NCBI GenBank assembly: GCA_030049955.1
Contig: JASIJX010000468.1
Span: forward strand, 1-5,331
Direction: 5' to 3'
Source of the DNA: Acidobacteriaceae bacterium
GTDB taxonomy: Bacteria; Acidobacteriota; Terriglobia; Terriglobales; Acidobacteriaceae
DNA length: 5,331 nt
Shown: positions 1-5,331 of the stretch, piece by piece
Position numbering within the stretch: position 1 is the stretch's first letter
Layout: each line of letters starts with the position of its first letter
Notes under the pieces: generated by a model
The model's input: only the letters and a program-made list of their open reading frames with translations
Told to the model about the DNA's origin: nothing
Databases searched by the model: none
Program-made: the position numbers and the translations under genes

Positions 1-1022
1 CCGAACCGCCGCACCAGCCACGCCGCAAACGCCGCGCAGCCCCAGTAGACGAAGAACAGTCCCACGGCCAGGCCGCCAATCATCTTGGGAATATGGTGCA
101 GCACGTAGTGGCCGCTCTCGTGGCCAAAGACGAACAGCACCTCGTCGTCGGGCATGCGGTCGGTGGCCGTGTCCCACATCACGTAGCGCTTGCTGGCCCC
201 AATGCCCGTCACGTACGCATTGATCCCGTTGTACTTCTTGCTCGCCTTCATCAGGAACATGCGGCTGGGCGGAATGTCGATGCCGGTTCGCTGGACCACT
301 TTCTCGAGCTTCGTCACCAGCGGGGCGTGGTGAAGCTCAAGCGGCTCAAATTGATTAAAGATCGGGTCAATGATCAACGGTGAAAGAAAAATCAGCAGCA
401 CGATGATCGGAACCGTGACCACCCACACGCCCACCCAGAACCGGCGCGGCCAGCGGCGCACGATCCAGTTAAAGAGCAGCAGCACCAGCGTGCCGATAAC
501 CAGCATGACGCCCAGACCCTTTGCCTGGTCGCCCCACCAACTCGGCCACGTCTGCACGCTCACGCCGTAACCGCGGCTGGCGTGCTGCCCGTAGATATCG
601 AACGGCAAGCTGGCGATCGTCGTCAGGATAAAGAACGCAAAGAAGAAGAGAACGCCCTGCACCCAGCGGCGGCCCGTCCTGCGTTGCGCCCATCCTTCAA
701 TGCGGCTCCAGGCGCCTGCCGAAAGCAGCAACCACAGGAAGACGATGCCCCAGATGCCCTCGGTGATCGCCAGCGTATCGCGGATGCGGCTGAGCGCAAT
801 GGCTTTGGCCAGCTTGTCGGGCGGCAGCGTGTAAGCCTGCCCCGCCTGCGCTCCCGATTGCGACACCAATTCCGATGTAGACTGGTTCATCGATTGCTGC
901 GCAGGTTGCGTAGCAGCCGGCGCTGGACCCGGGTTGACTTGCTCTCCTTGAGTGGTTGAGGGGGCAGCCCCGACAACCAGAAGGGTAGCCAGCAGCAGTG
1001 CGAACTGGCGCAGAAGTGTCAT
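1..1022 (-). CDS. M48 family (Ste24-like) membrane zinc metallopeptidase, C-terminus cut by window edge
   Basis: Only the first 340 residues are present. Residues 4-20 form a signal peptide or anchor, followed by a Gln/Pro/Ala/Ser-rich linker (about 21-65). Hydrophobic segments then lie near residues 83-104, 119-141, 168-187 and 194-216. PIFNQFEPL (220-228) matches the conserved loop of the Ste24/CAAX-protease N-terminal domain. The catalytic zinc motif HESGH is at residues 301-305 (bases 108-122): two His ligands and the general-base Glu, followed by another membrane segment (about 313-333). The third ligand, a Glu in the family's EADxxA region, would lie beyond the edge, so completeness cannot be judged. 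Ste24-type enzymes cleave prenylated or membrane peptides in eukaryotes; bacterial relatives are generally linked to membrane-protein turnover, and the substrate here is unknown. The start is set by AAGGAG (1031-1036) eight bases upstream. It is transcribed away from the TldD-like pair. Confidence 0.93.
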   Translation of the reverse strand, partial: MTLLRQFALLLATLLVVGAAPSTTQGEQVNPGPAPAATQPAQQSMNQSTSELVSQSGAQAGQAYTLPPDKLAKAIALSRIRDTLAITEGIWGIVFLWLLLSAGAWSRIEGWAQRRTGRRWVQGVLFFFAFFILTTIASLPFDIYGQHASRGYGVSVQTWPSWWGDQAKGLGVMLVIGTLVLLLFNWIVRRWPRRFWVGVWVVTVPIIVLLIFLSPLIIDPIFNQFEPLELHHAPLVTKLEKVVQRTGIDIPPSRMFLMKASKKYNGINAYVTGIGASKRYVMWDTATDRMPDDEVLFVFGHESGHYVLHHIPKMIGGLAVGLFFVYWGCAAFAAWLVRRF

Positions 1023-1071
1023 CAGGAATTCTCCTTCCCATACGGATTTTCTGCGAAAATCGAGGATATCG
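1023..1071. promoter_or_regulatory. Divergent intergenic spacer with 17-bp dyad, possible shared operator
   Basis: Only 49 bases separate the M48 start from the first Shine-Dalgarno-supported start of the TldD-like gene (103 bases if that gene starts at 1126). Positions 1045-1061 hold a perfect inverted repeat, GATTTTC-TGC-GAAAATC (7-bp arms, 3-base centre), in DNA clearly more AT-rich than its surroundings. It lies between the two ribosome binding sites: the minus-strand AAGGAG at 1031-1036 and the plus-strand GAGG at 1062-1065. It could be a repressor operator acting on both directions or a small mRNA hairpin. I found no convincing -35/-10 pair on either strand, so promoters are not called. 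Confidence 0.4.
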
Positions 1072-2970
1072 ATGGTTTTATCCGATTTCCCTGCCTTTAC
1101 GCCACATCTTTTTGCACGCAAAAGGATGGCCCGCGGCAGCATTTTGCGGCTGGCAGCACTCACCGCGCTCACTGCAATGGGCGCAGCCGCAGCAGCCCGT
1201 GCCCAGCAGCCTGATGCGCCTCGGCATGCATCGTCGATAGCAGCATCGTCGATAGCCGCATCGTCGACAGCCGCATCGTCTCCCGCGGCCGCCTCTCCGC
1301 TGCTCGACGCGATGACCACGGAGCTGAATCGCGCCTTCAATTCGCTCGGCCATTCCGCCGCGCCGCAGCCAAAACCGGCCAGCACCAAGACGCCAGCCGA
1401 CGACAAGCAGTTGCCGCCCTACTTTCTCAGCTACACCGTACGCGACGACGAGTATGCCACCGTCACCGCGGAGTACGGCGCGCTGGTCGGCAGCTCGCAG
1501 CAGCACATGCGCCTGGCCGATGTGCAAATTCGCGTGGGCAGCCCTGAACTCGACAACACCCACGGCGAGCATCGCAGCGCCGCAGTCAACAGCAAGCAGT
1601 TGCCGCTCACTGACGACCGCGAGGCGCTGATGCGCTCCCTATGGATGGCAACCAACGAAGGCTACGGCAATGCCATCGACAACTTCCTGCGCGTGAGGAC
1701 TGAAGAGCAAGTGCGCGCCAAGGAAGAAGACACCTCTGGCGACTTCAGCCAGGAAGCGCCGCAGGTGCACATTGAAAAACCCGCGCCGGCGCTCAAGGTC
1801 GATCGCACCGCGTGGGAACAGCGGGTGCGCGCTCTTTCCACCGTCTTCCGCGACTATCCCGACGTGTACCAGAACGAAGTTATGTTCGCCGTGCAGAGCG
1901 GAACGGACTACTATGTCTCGTCCGAGGGCTCGCGCATCGTCACACCGCAACTCTCAGCCGGTGTAGTCGTAATTGCCACCACCCGCGCCGACGACGGCAT
2001 GGATCTGACGCTCTCGCGCGTCTTCCAGGCGGCGACAGCCGACGGTCTGCCCAGCCAGTCAGAGATGGAGAAATCCCTGCGCGAGTTGGCACAGCAGCTC
2101 GAAGATCTGCGCAAAGCCCCGGTAACCGAGCCGTTCGACGGGCCGGCGCTTCTCTCCGGCCGCGCCGCTGCAGTCTTCTTCCACGAGGTGCTCGGCCACC
2201 GGCTCGAAGGCCAGCGCCAGCGCGGCGACGAAGAGGGCCAGACATTCACCAAGGACCTCGGCAAGCCCGTGCTGCCCAGCTTCCTCTCCGTGGCCGACGA
2301 TCCGACGATGAGCCACTACGGCAACACCTGGCTGGCCGGAACTTACGAGTACGACAGCGAAGGCCAGAGGGCGCAGCGCGTCGAACTGGTCAAGAATGGC
2401 GTGCTCGAAAACTTCCTCATGTCGCGGCTGCCGATCGCCAGCTTCGGTCACTCGAACGGCCACGGCCGCGCGGAAGCCGGACACGTGCCCGCAGGACGGC
2501 AGGGCAACCTGATCGTGACTTCGACCAAAAGCGTGCCTGAGGCCGAGTTACGCAAGGAGCTGATCGCCGAAGCAAAGAAGCAGGGTAAGCCCTACGGCCT
2601 CTATTTCGAGGACATCTCTTCCGGCTTTGCTCTTACCACGCGCAATTCGCCGCAGGCCTTCCAGGTGATTCCGCTGGTCGTCTGGCGCGTATACGTGGAT
2701 GGCCGGCCCGACGAACTGGTGCGCGGAGTAAGCATCGTCGGCACGCCGCTAGCCGCGATGAAGAGCATCCTGGCCACGGGCAACCGCGATGAGGTCTTCA
2801 ACGGCATCTGCGGCGCGGAGTCTGGCTCGATTCCGGTAAGCGCAGTAGCCCCGGCCATGCTGCTCAGCCAGCTTGAAACGCAGCGGCAACCGCAGGGCTC
2901 CGAGCGTCCTCCGATCCTTCCCATCCCCGGCGCCAGAAACATTCCCCCCGCGACCAAGGAGGCCCAATGA
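1072..2970 (+). CDS. Exported TldD-like metallopeptidase (TldD/PmbA family), catalytic-type subunit
   Basis: This 632-residue protein is longer than E. coli TldD (about 480) because of a signal peptide, a linker and an extended N-terminal domain. The hydrophobic core is at residues 24-42, with likely cleavage at ARA/QQ after residue 44. An Ala/Ser repeat linker follows (about 53-72). The C-terminal half is clearly TldD-like: GPALLSG, then HEVLGH at 371-376 (HExxxH), LPSFLSVADDP from 401, SNGHGRAE from 461, and GICGAESGS with Cys580. As I recall, the TldD zinc is held by the HExxxH histidines and a late cysteine, so the site looks intact. TldD with TldE cleaves unfolded peptides such as the microcin B17 leader; the substrate here is unknown. 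Start 1072 has GAGG six bases upstream. Start 1126 gives a more classical signal peptide (MARGSILR) but has no spaced ribosome site; subtract 18 from residue numbers for it. The stop overlaps the next gene. Confidence 0.93.
   Translation: MVLSDFPAFTPHLFARKRMARGSILRLAALTALTAMGAAAAARAQQPDAPRHASSIAASSIAASSTAASSPAAASPLLDAMTTELNRAFNSLGHSAAPQPKPASTKTPADDKQLPPYFLSYTVRDDEYATVTAEYGALVGSSQQHMRLADVQIRVGSPELDNTHGEHRSAAVNSKQLPLTDDREALMRSLWMATNEGYGNAIDNFLRVRTEEQVRAKEEDTSGDFSQEAPQVHIEKPAPALKVDRTAWEQRVRALSTVFRDYPDVYQNEVMFAVQSGTDYYVSSEGSRIVTPQLSAGVVVIATTRADDGMDLTLSRVFQAATADGLPSQSEMEKSLRELAQQLEDLRKAPVTEPFDGPALLSGRAAAVFFHEVLGHRLEGQRQRGDEEGQTFTKDLGKPVLPSFLSVADDPTMSHYGNTWLAGTYEYDSEGQRAQRVELVKNGVLENFLMSRLPIASFGHSNGHGRAEAGHVPAGRQGNLIVTSTKSVPEAELRKELIAEAKKQGKPYGLYFEDISSGFALTTRNSPQAFQVIPLVVWRVYVDGRPDELVRGVSIVGTPLAAMKSILATGNRDEVFNGICGAESGSIPVSAVAPAMLLSQLETQRQPQGSERPPILPIPGARNIPPATKEAQ
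1228..1287 (+). repeat. 15-bp in-frame tandem repeat encoding an Ala/Ser linker
   Basis: Three units of GCATCGTCGAtAGCC (1228-1242, 1243-1257, 1258-1272) differ at only one or two bases, and a fourth, diverged unit follows (1273-1287). Being 15 bp long, each unit keeps the frame and encodes a five-residue Ala/Ser block (ASSIA type). The block sits just after the predicted signal-peptide cleavage site of the TldD-like protein, so it probably forms a flexible linker. Copy number could vary between strains by slippage without breaking the gene. Confidence 0.85.
2956..2962 (+). promoter_or_regulatory. Strong Shine-Dalgarno for the second TldD-family gene, inside the end of the first
   Basis: AAGGAGG lies four bases before the ATG at 2967 and is itself part of the last codons of the upstream gene (Thr-Lys-Glu-Ala-Gln-stop). 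Together with the ATGA stop/start overlap at 2967-2970, it indicates translational coupling, which would favour production of the two paralogues in matched amounts. It also fixes the start of the downstream gene at 2967 rather than at the in-frame ATG at 2991. Confidence 0.85.
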
Positions 2971-4703
2971 GATTCTTTTCCTCCCTCAACATGCAATGTC
3001 ATCCTGAGCGACGGCCCCGAGCGACGCGAGGGAGAGGAGCAAAGGATCTGCGGCTGCTCTTTGCCGGCGCGTGCGTAGCTTTCGCCGCCTTCTCATTCGC
3101 CGAATCCACTCCTGCCGCTGCGCAAACGCGCACCGACGCGGAAAAAGATCCCGTGCTCAAGGCCATGCTTCAGGAGATGGTGCGCAGCGCGAGCGACCTG
3201 CAATTGAAGGGCTTCGCCAAGCCGTTCTTCATCCAGTACCGCATTGAGGACGTCGACGACTTCGAAACCAAAGCCGAGTTCGGTGCAACCGAAGGCTCCT
3301 CGCACACGCACCAGCGGGTTGCGCGCGTAACCGTGCGCGTAGGCGATGCCCGCACCGACAGTTCCGGTGCGCGCGGCGACGGCGCACTGGAGATTGCAGC
3401 GCTCGACAACGATCCCGTTGCGCTGCGTTCCGCGCTGTGGCAGGCCACCGATCAGGCGTACAAAAATGCGCTGGCGGCCTACGCTCAAAAGCAGGCCGAG
3501 CTCAAGGAAGTGCAAACGCCGCCGCAGGCAGACGACTTCAGCGCCGAAAAACCGGTCATCTCGCTCGCCGATCCCGCATGCCTGAAGGTAGACGAGCCGT
3601 CGTGGGCGGAGCGCATGGCCGCGGCCAGCGGCCTGTACCGCACCAACGCTGCGGTGACCGTAAATGAGCGCGACATTGAGTATTCGAGCGCCAGCTTCCA
3701 CGCGCGCGCCATCACCACATGGCTGGTAAGCAGCGAAGGCGCCATCGTGCGCAAGGGCGCAACGCAGTTCGAGGAGTCGTTCGCCGTAGGCACGCAGGCC
3801 GCCGACGGCATGCACCTCGACCGCTCCTATGCATCAACCGGCCGCTCGGCCCAGGATCTCGACTCACCCGAAGCGTTCACCAGGCGCGAAGTCTCCGACA
3901 TCGAATCGCTGGCCGCGCTGCGCAAGGCGCCCGTAGTCGAGGACGAGTACCATGGACCGCTCCTGTTGAGCGCCGACTCCAGCACCGACACGCTGCGCGA
4001 CCTGCTGGCCACAGCCGTGGTCGCCACGCGGCCTGCGCTCGGAACCGAGATCCGCACTAATGGCCCCTTTGCTTCGAGCTTCCAAGAGCGTGTGCTGCCG
4101 CCGTTCCTCAGCGTCGTCGACGATCCCGGCCTGAAGACCTACGACGGCAAGGGACTGATCGGCACCTACGATGTGGACGACGAAGGCGTGCCCGCGCAGC
4201 AGGTGGATCTGATCCGCTCCGGACGCCTGGTGAATTACCTGATCGGCCGCCAGCCCGTGAAGGATTTTCCGCAGTCGAACGGCCACGGACGCGCAGGCAT
4301 TACCGGCGCGGCCCGGCCCAATATCTCTGTGCTGAAGATTTCGGCGCAGAACGGGCTCAGCGACGACGAGCTGAATCAGAAGCTCTTAGAACTGATGAAG
4401 GAAGACGGCCTGAAGTACGCGTACTACGCGGAGACGCTCGCCGGGGCCGGCAATCCGCGGCTGCTCTACCGCGTATATCCTGACGGTACGCGGCAACTGG
4501 TGCGCGGCGCTGAGTTGGACGACGTCGACGAACGGGCGCTGCGCTCGAGCGTAGTGGCGGCGGGCAAAAGCCTCGACGTGGCCAACTACTTTGGCGACGT
4601 CCCGCAAACGGTGCTGGCGCCAGCCCTGCTGCTGGACGATGCGACAGTGCGGCGAACCACCGATCCCAATGACAAGCTGCCGTTCTATCCTCCGCCGCAG
4701 TAA
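2967..4703 (+). CDS. Exported TldE/PmbA-like protein, predicted non-catalytic partner of the upstream TldD-like protein
   Basis: This 578-residue protein is a paralogue of the upstream protein along its length. Shared blocks include EFGA-x-x-GSS, LKVD-x-x-xWxxR, LPPFLSVVDDP, GTYDVDDEG and SNGHGRA (437-443). The block aligned with HEVLGH reads RDLLAT (344-349), so both His ligands and the catalytic Glu are gone. The late Cys of the partner is also absent: the aligned stretch reads YFGDVPQTVLAPALLL. This matches TldE/PmbA, the non-metal subunit of the TldD/TldE heterodimer, so the protein probably shapes the substrate channel. The N-terminus is odd: a roughly 29-residue Arg-rich n-region precedes a hydrophobic core (29-44), with cleavage likely near residues 44-52. 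Much of this n-region is encoded by an interspersed repeat (2997-3064). The start has AAGGAGG four bases upstream, overlaps the previous stop by ATGA, and is followed by a terminator after the gene. Confidence 0.92.
   Translation: MRFFSSLNMQCHPERRPRATRGRGAKDLRLLFAGACVAFAAFSFAESTPAAAQTRTDAEKDPVLKAMLQEMVRSASDLQLKGFAKPFFIQYRIEDVDDFETKAEFGATEGSSHTHQRVARVTVRVGDARTDSSGARGDGALEIAALDNDPVALRSALWQATDQAYKNALAAYAQKQAELKEVQTPPQADDFSAEKPVISLADPACLKVDEPSWAERMAAASGLYRTNAAVTVNERDIEYSSASFHARAITTWLVSSEGAIVRKGATQFEESFAVGTQAADGMHLDRSYASTGRSAQDLDSPEAFTRREVSDIESLAALRKAPVVEDEYHGPLLLSADSSTDTLRDLLATAVVATRPALGTEIRTNGPFASSFQERVLPPFLSVVDDPGLKTYDGKGLIGTYDVDDEGVPAQQVDLIRSGRLVNYLIGRQPVKDFPQSNGHGRAGITGAARPNISVLKISAQNGLSDDELNQKLLELMKEDGLKYAYYAETLAGAGNPRLLYRVYPDGTRQLVRGAELDDVDERALRSSVVAAGKSLDVANYFGDVPQTVLAPALLLDDATVRRTTDPNDKLPFYPPPQ
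2997..3064 (+). repeat. Interspersed TGTCATCCTGAGC...AAGGATCTGCGG repeat, copy 1, inside a coding sequence
   Basis: The left end TGTCATCCTGAGC (2997-3009) and right end AAGGATCTGCGG (3042-3053) are identical to the ends of the copy at 4791-4850. The following bases are also similar (CTGCTCTTTGCC here, TTGCTTTTCCGCC there). ATCCT near the left end and AGGAT near the right end are complementary, so the ends can pair. The 32-base middle differs from copy 2. In the reading frame of the TldE-like gene it encodes CHPERRPRAT, then RGRGAKDLRLLF, which is most of the signal-peptide n-region and the start of its core. I recall such elements being abundant in acidobacterial genomes; their mechanism of spread is not known to me. 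Confidence 0.8.
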
Positions 4704-4720
4704 GGCAGGGAGTGAGAGAA

Positions 4721-4742
4721 CAAGGAAGCAAGGAAACAAAGG
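4721..4742 (+). repeat. Short purine-rich 8-bp tandem repeat before the terminator
   Basis: CAAGGAAG (4721-4728), CAAGGAAA (4729-4736) and a partial CAAAGG (4737-4742) form a period-8 run. It lies between the stop codon of the TldE-like gene and the terminator stem, and its last unit runs into the stem. On RNA it would be an unstructured purine tract. No function is implied. Confidence 0.5.
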
Positions 4743-4770
4743 CCGGGAGCGAACCTCTCGGCCTTTTTCT
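4738..4770 (+). terminator. Rho-independent terminator ending the TldD/TldE-like operon
   Basis: The left arm AAAGGCCGGGAG (4738-4749) pairs with CTCTCGGCCTTT (4755-4766) over 12 positions with a single G-U wobble and a five-base loop (CGAAC). The run of five T at 4764-4768 overlaps the right arm and is followed by CTCT. It begins 35 bases after the stop at 4703, in the orientation expected for termination of the upstream gene pair. The T-run is on the plus strand, but the A-rich base of the stem could also give weak activity on the other strand. Confidence 0.9.
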
Positions 4771-4790
4771 CTGTCGACGCCCCACAGCAC

Positions 4791-4850
4791 TGTCATCCTG
4801 AGCAAGTTTGCCGCAGGCAAACGAGCGAAGGATCTGCGGTTGCTTTTCCG
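4791..4850 (+). repeat. Interspersed TGTCATCCTGAGC...AAGGATCTGCGG repeat, copy 2, intergenic
   Basis: The ends match copy 1: TGTCATCCTGAGC at 4791-4803 and AAGGATCTGCGG at 4828-4839. The middle holds a perfect 7-bp inverted repeat, GTTTGCC-GCA-GGCAAAC (4806-4822), so the element can fold as a hairpin inside the outer ATCCT/AGGAT pairing. It lies 20 bases after the terminator and well before the ThuA gene, the usual intergenic setting for such elements. Confidence 0.8.
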
Positions 4851-4975
4851 CCACCGTGCCTCCGAAGCAATCGCGCCAAGATGCTCGGCAATATTCGGCG
4901 CGAACGCAACCACCACATTGCCCGGCTGGAGTATTCTTCCTCTGCCGAACTGATGAGCAATTCAAGAGGATCGAA
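4851..4975 (+). promoter_or_regulatory. Leader of the ThuA-domain gene with an inverted repeat and ribosome binding site
   Basis: This 125-base stretch must contain most of the upstream control DNA of the ThuA-domain gene if that gene has its own promoter, which the terminator at 4738-4770 suggests. It holds TCGCGCC (4871-4877) and its exact complement GGCGCGA (4897-4903), separated by 19 bases. GAGG at 4966-4969 is six bases before the ATG. I could not find a -35/-10 pair with acceptable spacing, so no promoter is placed. Confidence 0.3.
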
Positions 4976-5331
4976 ATGAAACGCATCGGCTTTGCTGTCG
5001 CGTTTTGTCTGCTGTGTGCGATGCAATTTTCTCCGGCGCAAACCCGCATTGCAGTCGCGATTCTCGATGGCGAGAGCGGCGGCCCGTACCACAACTGGAA
5101 GCTGACCACGCAAGTGCTGAAGAAGGAGCTCGAAGAAACGGGCCTCTTCGATGTAACAGTGTTGACCGCGCCGGAATCAGGCGGCGACTTCAGTCATTTC
5201 AATCCGGATTTCTCCCGCTTCCGCGCCATCGTGATGAATTACGACGCACCCGACTGGCCCGAGCCGCTGCGCACCGCGTTCGAGCACTATGTGAGCAGCG
5301 GCGGAGGCCTCGTCATCGTCCACGCGGCCGA
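4976..5331 (+). CDS. Exported ThuA-domain protein, C-terminus cut by window edge
   Basis: The first 118 codons are present. Residues 1-21 are a signal peptide (MKR start, hydrophobic core at about 4-16, cleavage likely at SPA/Q). The mature part begins IAVAILDGESGGPYHNW (25-41), then an amphipathic helix with KKELEETGLF and VTVLTAP, MNYDAPDWP at 87-95 and GGGLVIVHAA at 109-118. These are the early strands and glycine turn of the ThuA fold, a class-I glutamine-amidotransferase-like domain of about 200-250 residues named after a trehalose-utilisation protein. Secreted ThuA proteins are commonly linked to sugar or glycoside metabolism, but the reaction is not established and the later half is missing. 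The start is supported by AAGAGGA at 4964-4970. It is separated from the upstream operon by a terminator, so it is probably transcribed independently. Confidence 0.9.
   Translation, partial: MKRIGFAVAFCLLCAMQFSPAQTRIAVAILDGESGGPYHNWKLTTQVLKKELEETGLFDVTVLTAPESGGDFSHFNPDFSRFRAIVMNYDAPDWPEPLRTAFEHYVSSGGGLVIVHAA

Noticed and set aside
952..1071. Extending the TldD-like gene upstream to the ATG at 952
   Set aside because: It would overlap the 5' end of the divergent M48 gene by about 70 bases, including its signal peptide, and the added residues do not look like any N-terminal signal. The GAGG-supported ATG at 1072 or the ATG at 1126 explains the protein better.
2102..2112. Possible third copy of the interspersed repeat end (AAGATCTGCGC)
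   Set aside because: It lies in conserved coding sequence (EDLRKAP, also present as AALRKAP in the paralogue), lacks the left end and matches only partly.
3006..3026. Twin-arginine export signal from the RR in the n-region of the TldE-like protein
   Set aside because: The context ERRPRAT does not fit S-R-R-x-F-L-K, the pair is far from the hydrophobic core, and the arginines come from the inserted repeat.
3072..3077. Lipoprotein cleavage site at Cys36 of the TldE-like protein (LFAGAC)
   Set aside because: The hydrophobic stretch continues after the cysteine (VAFAAFSFA), so the Cys lies in the middle of the core, and the residue at -3 is Ala rather than Leu/Val/Ile.
3093..3815. Long minus-strand open frame (240 codons) opposite the TldE-like gene
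   Set aside because: It is antisense to a gene with clear family motifs, its product has no recognisable domain, and long antisense frames are expected in GC-rich coding DNA.
4918..4937. TTGCCC and TATTCT as a promoter for the ThuA-domain gene
   Set aside because: The spacing between the two hexamers is only eight bases, too short for a sigma-70-type promoter.
4591..4953. Plus-strand open frame of 120 codons covering the intergenic region
   Set aside because: Its first third is out of frame inside the TldE-like gene and the rest reads through the terminator and the interspersed repeat. It is useful only in showing that repeat copy 2 can also be read as AKDLRLLF.
4357..5109. Long minus-strand open frame (250 codons) across the operon end, terminator and ThuA start
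   Set aside because: It runs through a plus-strand terminator, a repeat and two supported genes on the other strand, and the product is low-complexity Arg/Ser/Pro-rich.

Overview
The window is GC-rich bacterial DNA, and its gene content suggests a Gram-negative soil-type bacterium, most likely an Acidobacteriota (Terriglobia/Acidobacteriaceae) member. The reasons are four exported or membrane proteins of types common there and two copies of an interspersed repeat that starts TGTCATCCTGAGC and ends AAGGATCTGCGG. From memory, this repeat is widespread in acidobacterial genomes and often appears in predicted proteins as CHPERSEG. The phylum is an inference; there is no rRNA or marker gene to confirm it.

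Layout: (1) 1-1022, minus strand: the N-terminal 340 residues of a membrane-embedded M48 (Ste24-like) zinc metallopeptidase, cut by the window edge just after its HESGH site. (2) 1023-1071: a very short divergent spacer holding a 17-bp perfect dyad. (3) 1072-2970 and 2967-4703, plus strand: two paralogous TldD/PmbA-family proteins joined by a 4-bp ATGA overlap. The upstream protein has the HExxxH metal site and the downstream cysteine of TldD. The downstream protein has lost all of these and so resembles TldE/PmbA. Both carry predicted Sec signal peptides, so the pair probably works outside the cytoplasm, unlike E. coli TldD/TldE. (4) 4704-4975: an intergenic region with a strong intrinsic terminator and one copy of the interspersed repeat. 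(5) 4976-5331, plus strand: the start of a secreted ThuA-domain protein, cut by the window edge.

The most unusual point is that the other copy of the repeat lies inside the coding sequence of the second TldD-family gene. It encodes most of the basic n-region, and the start of the hydrophobic core, of the signal peptide. The same octapeptide, AKDLRLLF, can be read from both repeat copies. Next in interest is the exported active/inactive TldD-TldE-like pair itself.

How the genes work together: the two TldD-family proteins are very likely co-translated and form a complex in which only the first is catalytic. The terminator after the second gene separates them from the ThuA gene. The divergent M48 peptidase may share regulatory DNA with the pair, but a functional link is only a guess from position. 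I saw no tRNA, rRNA, CRISPR array, insertion sequence or phage gene.
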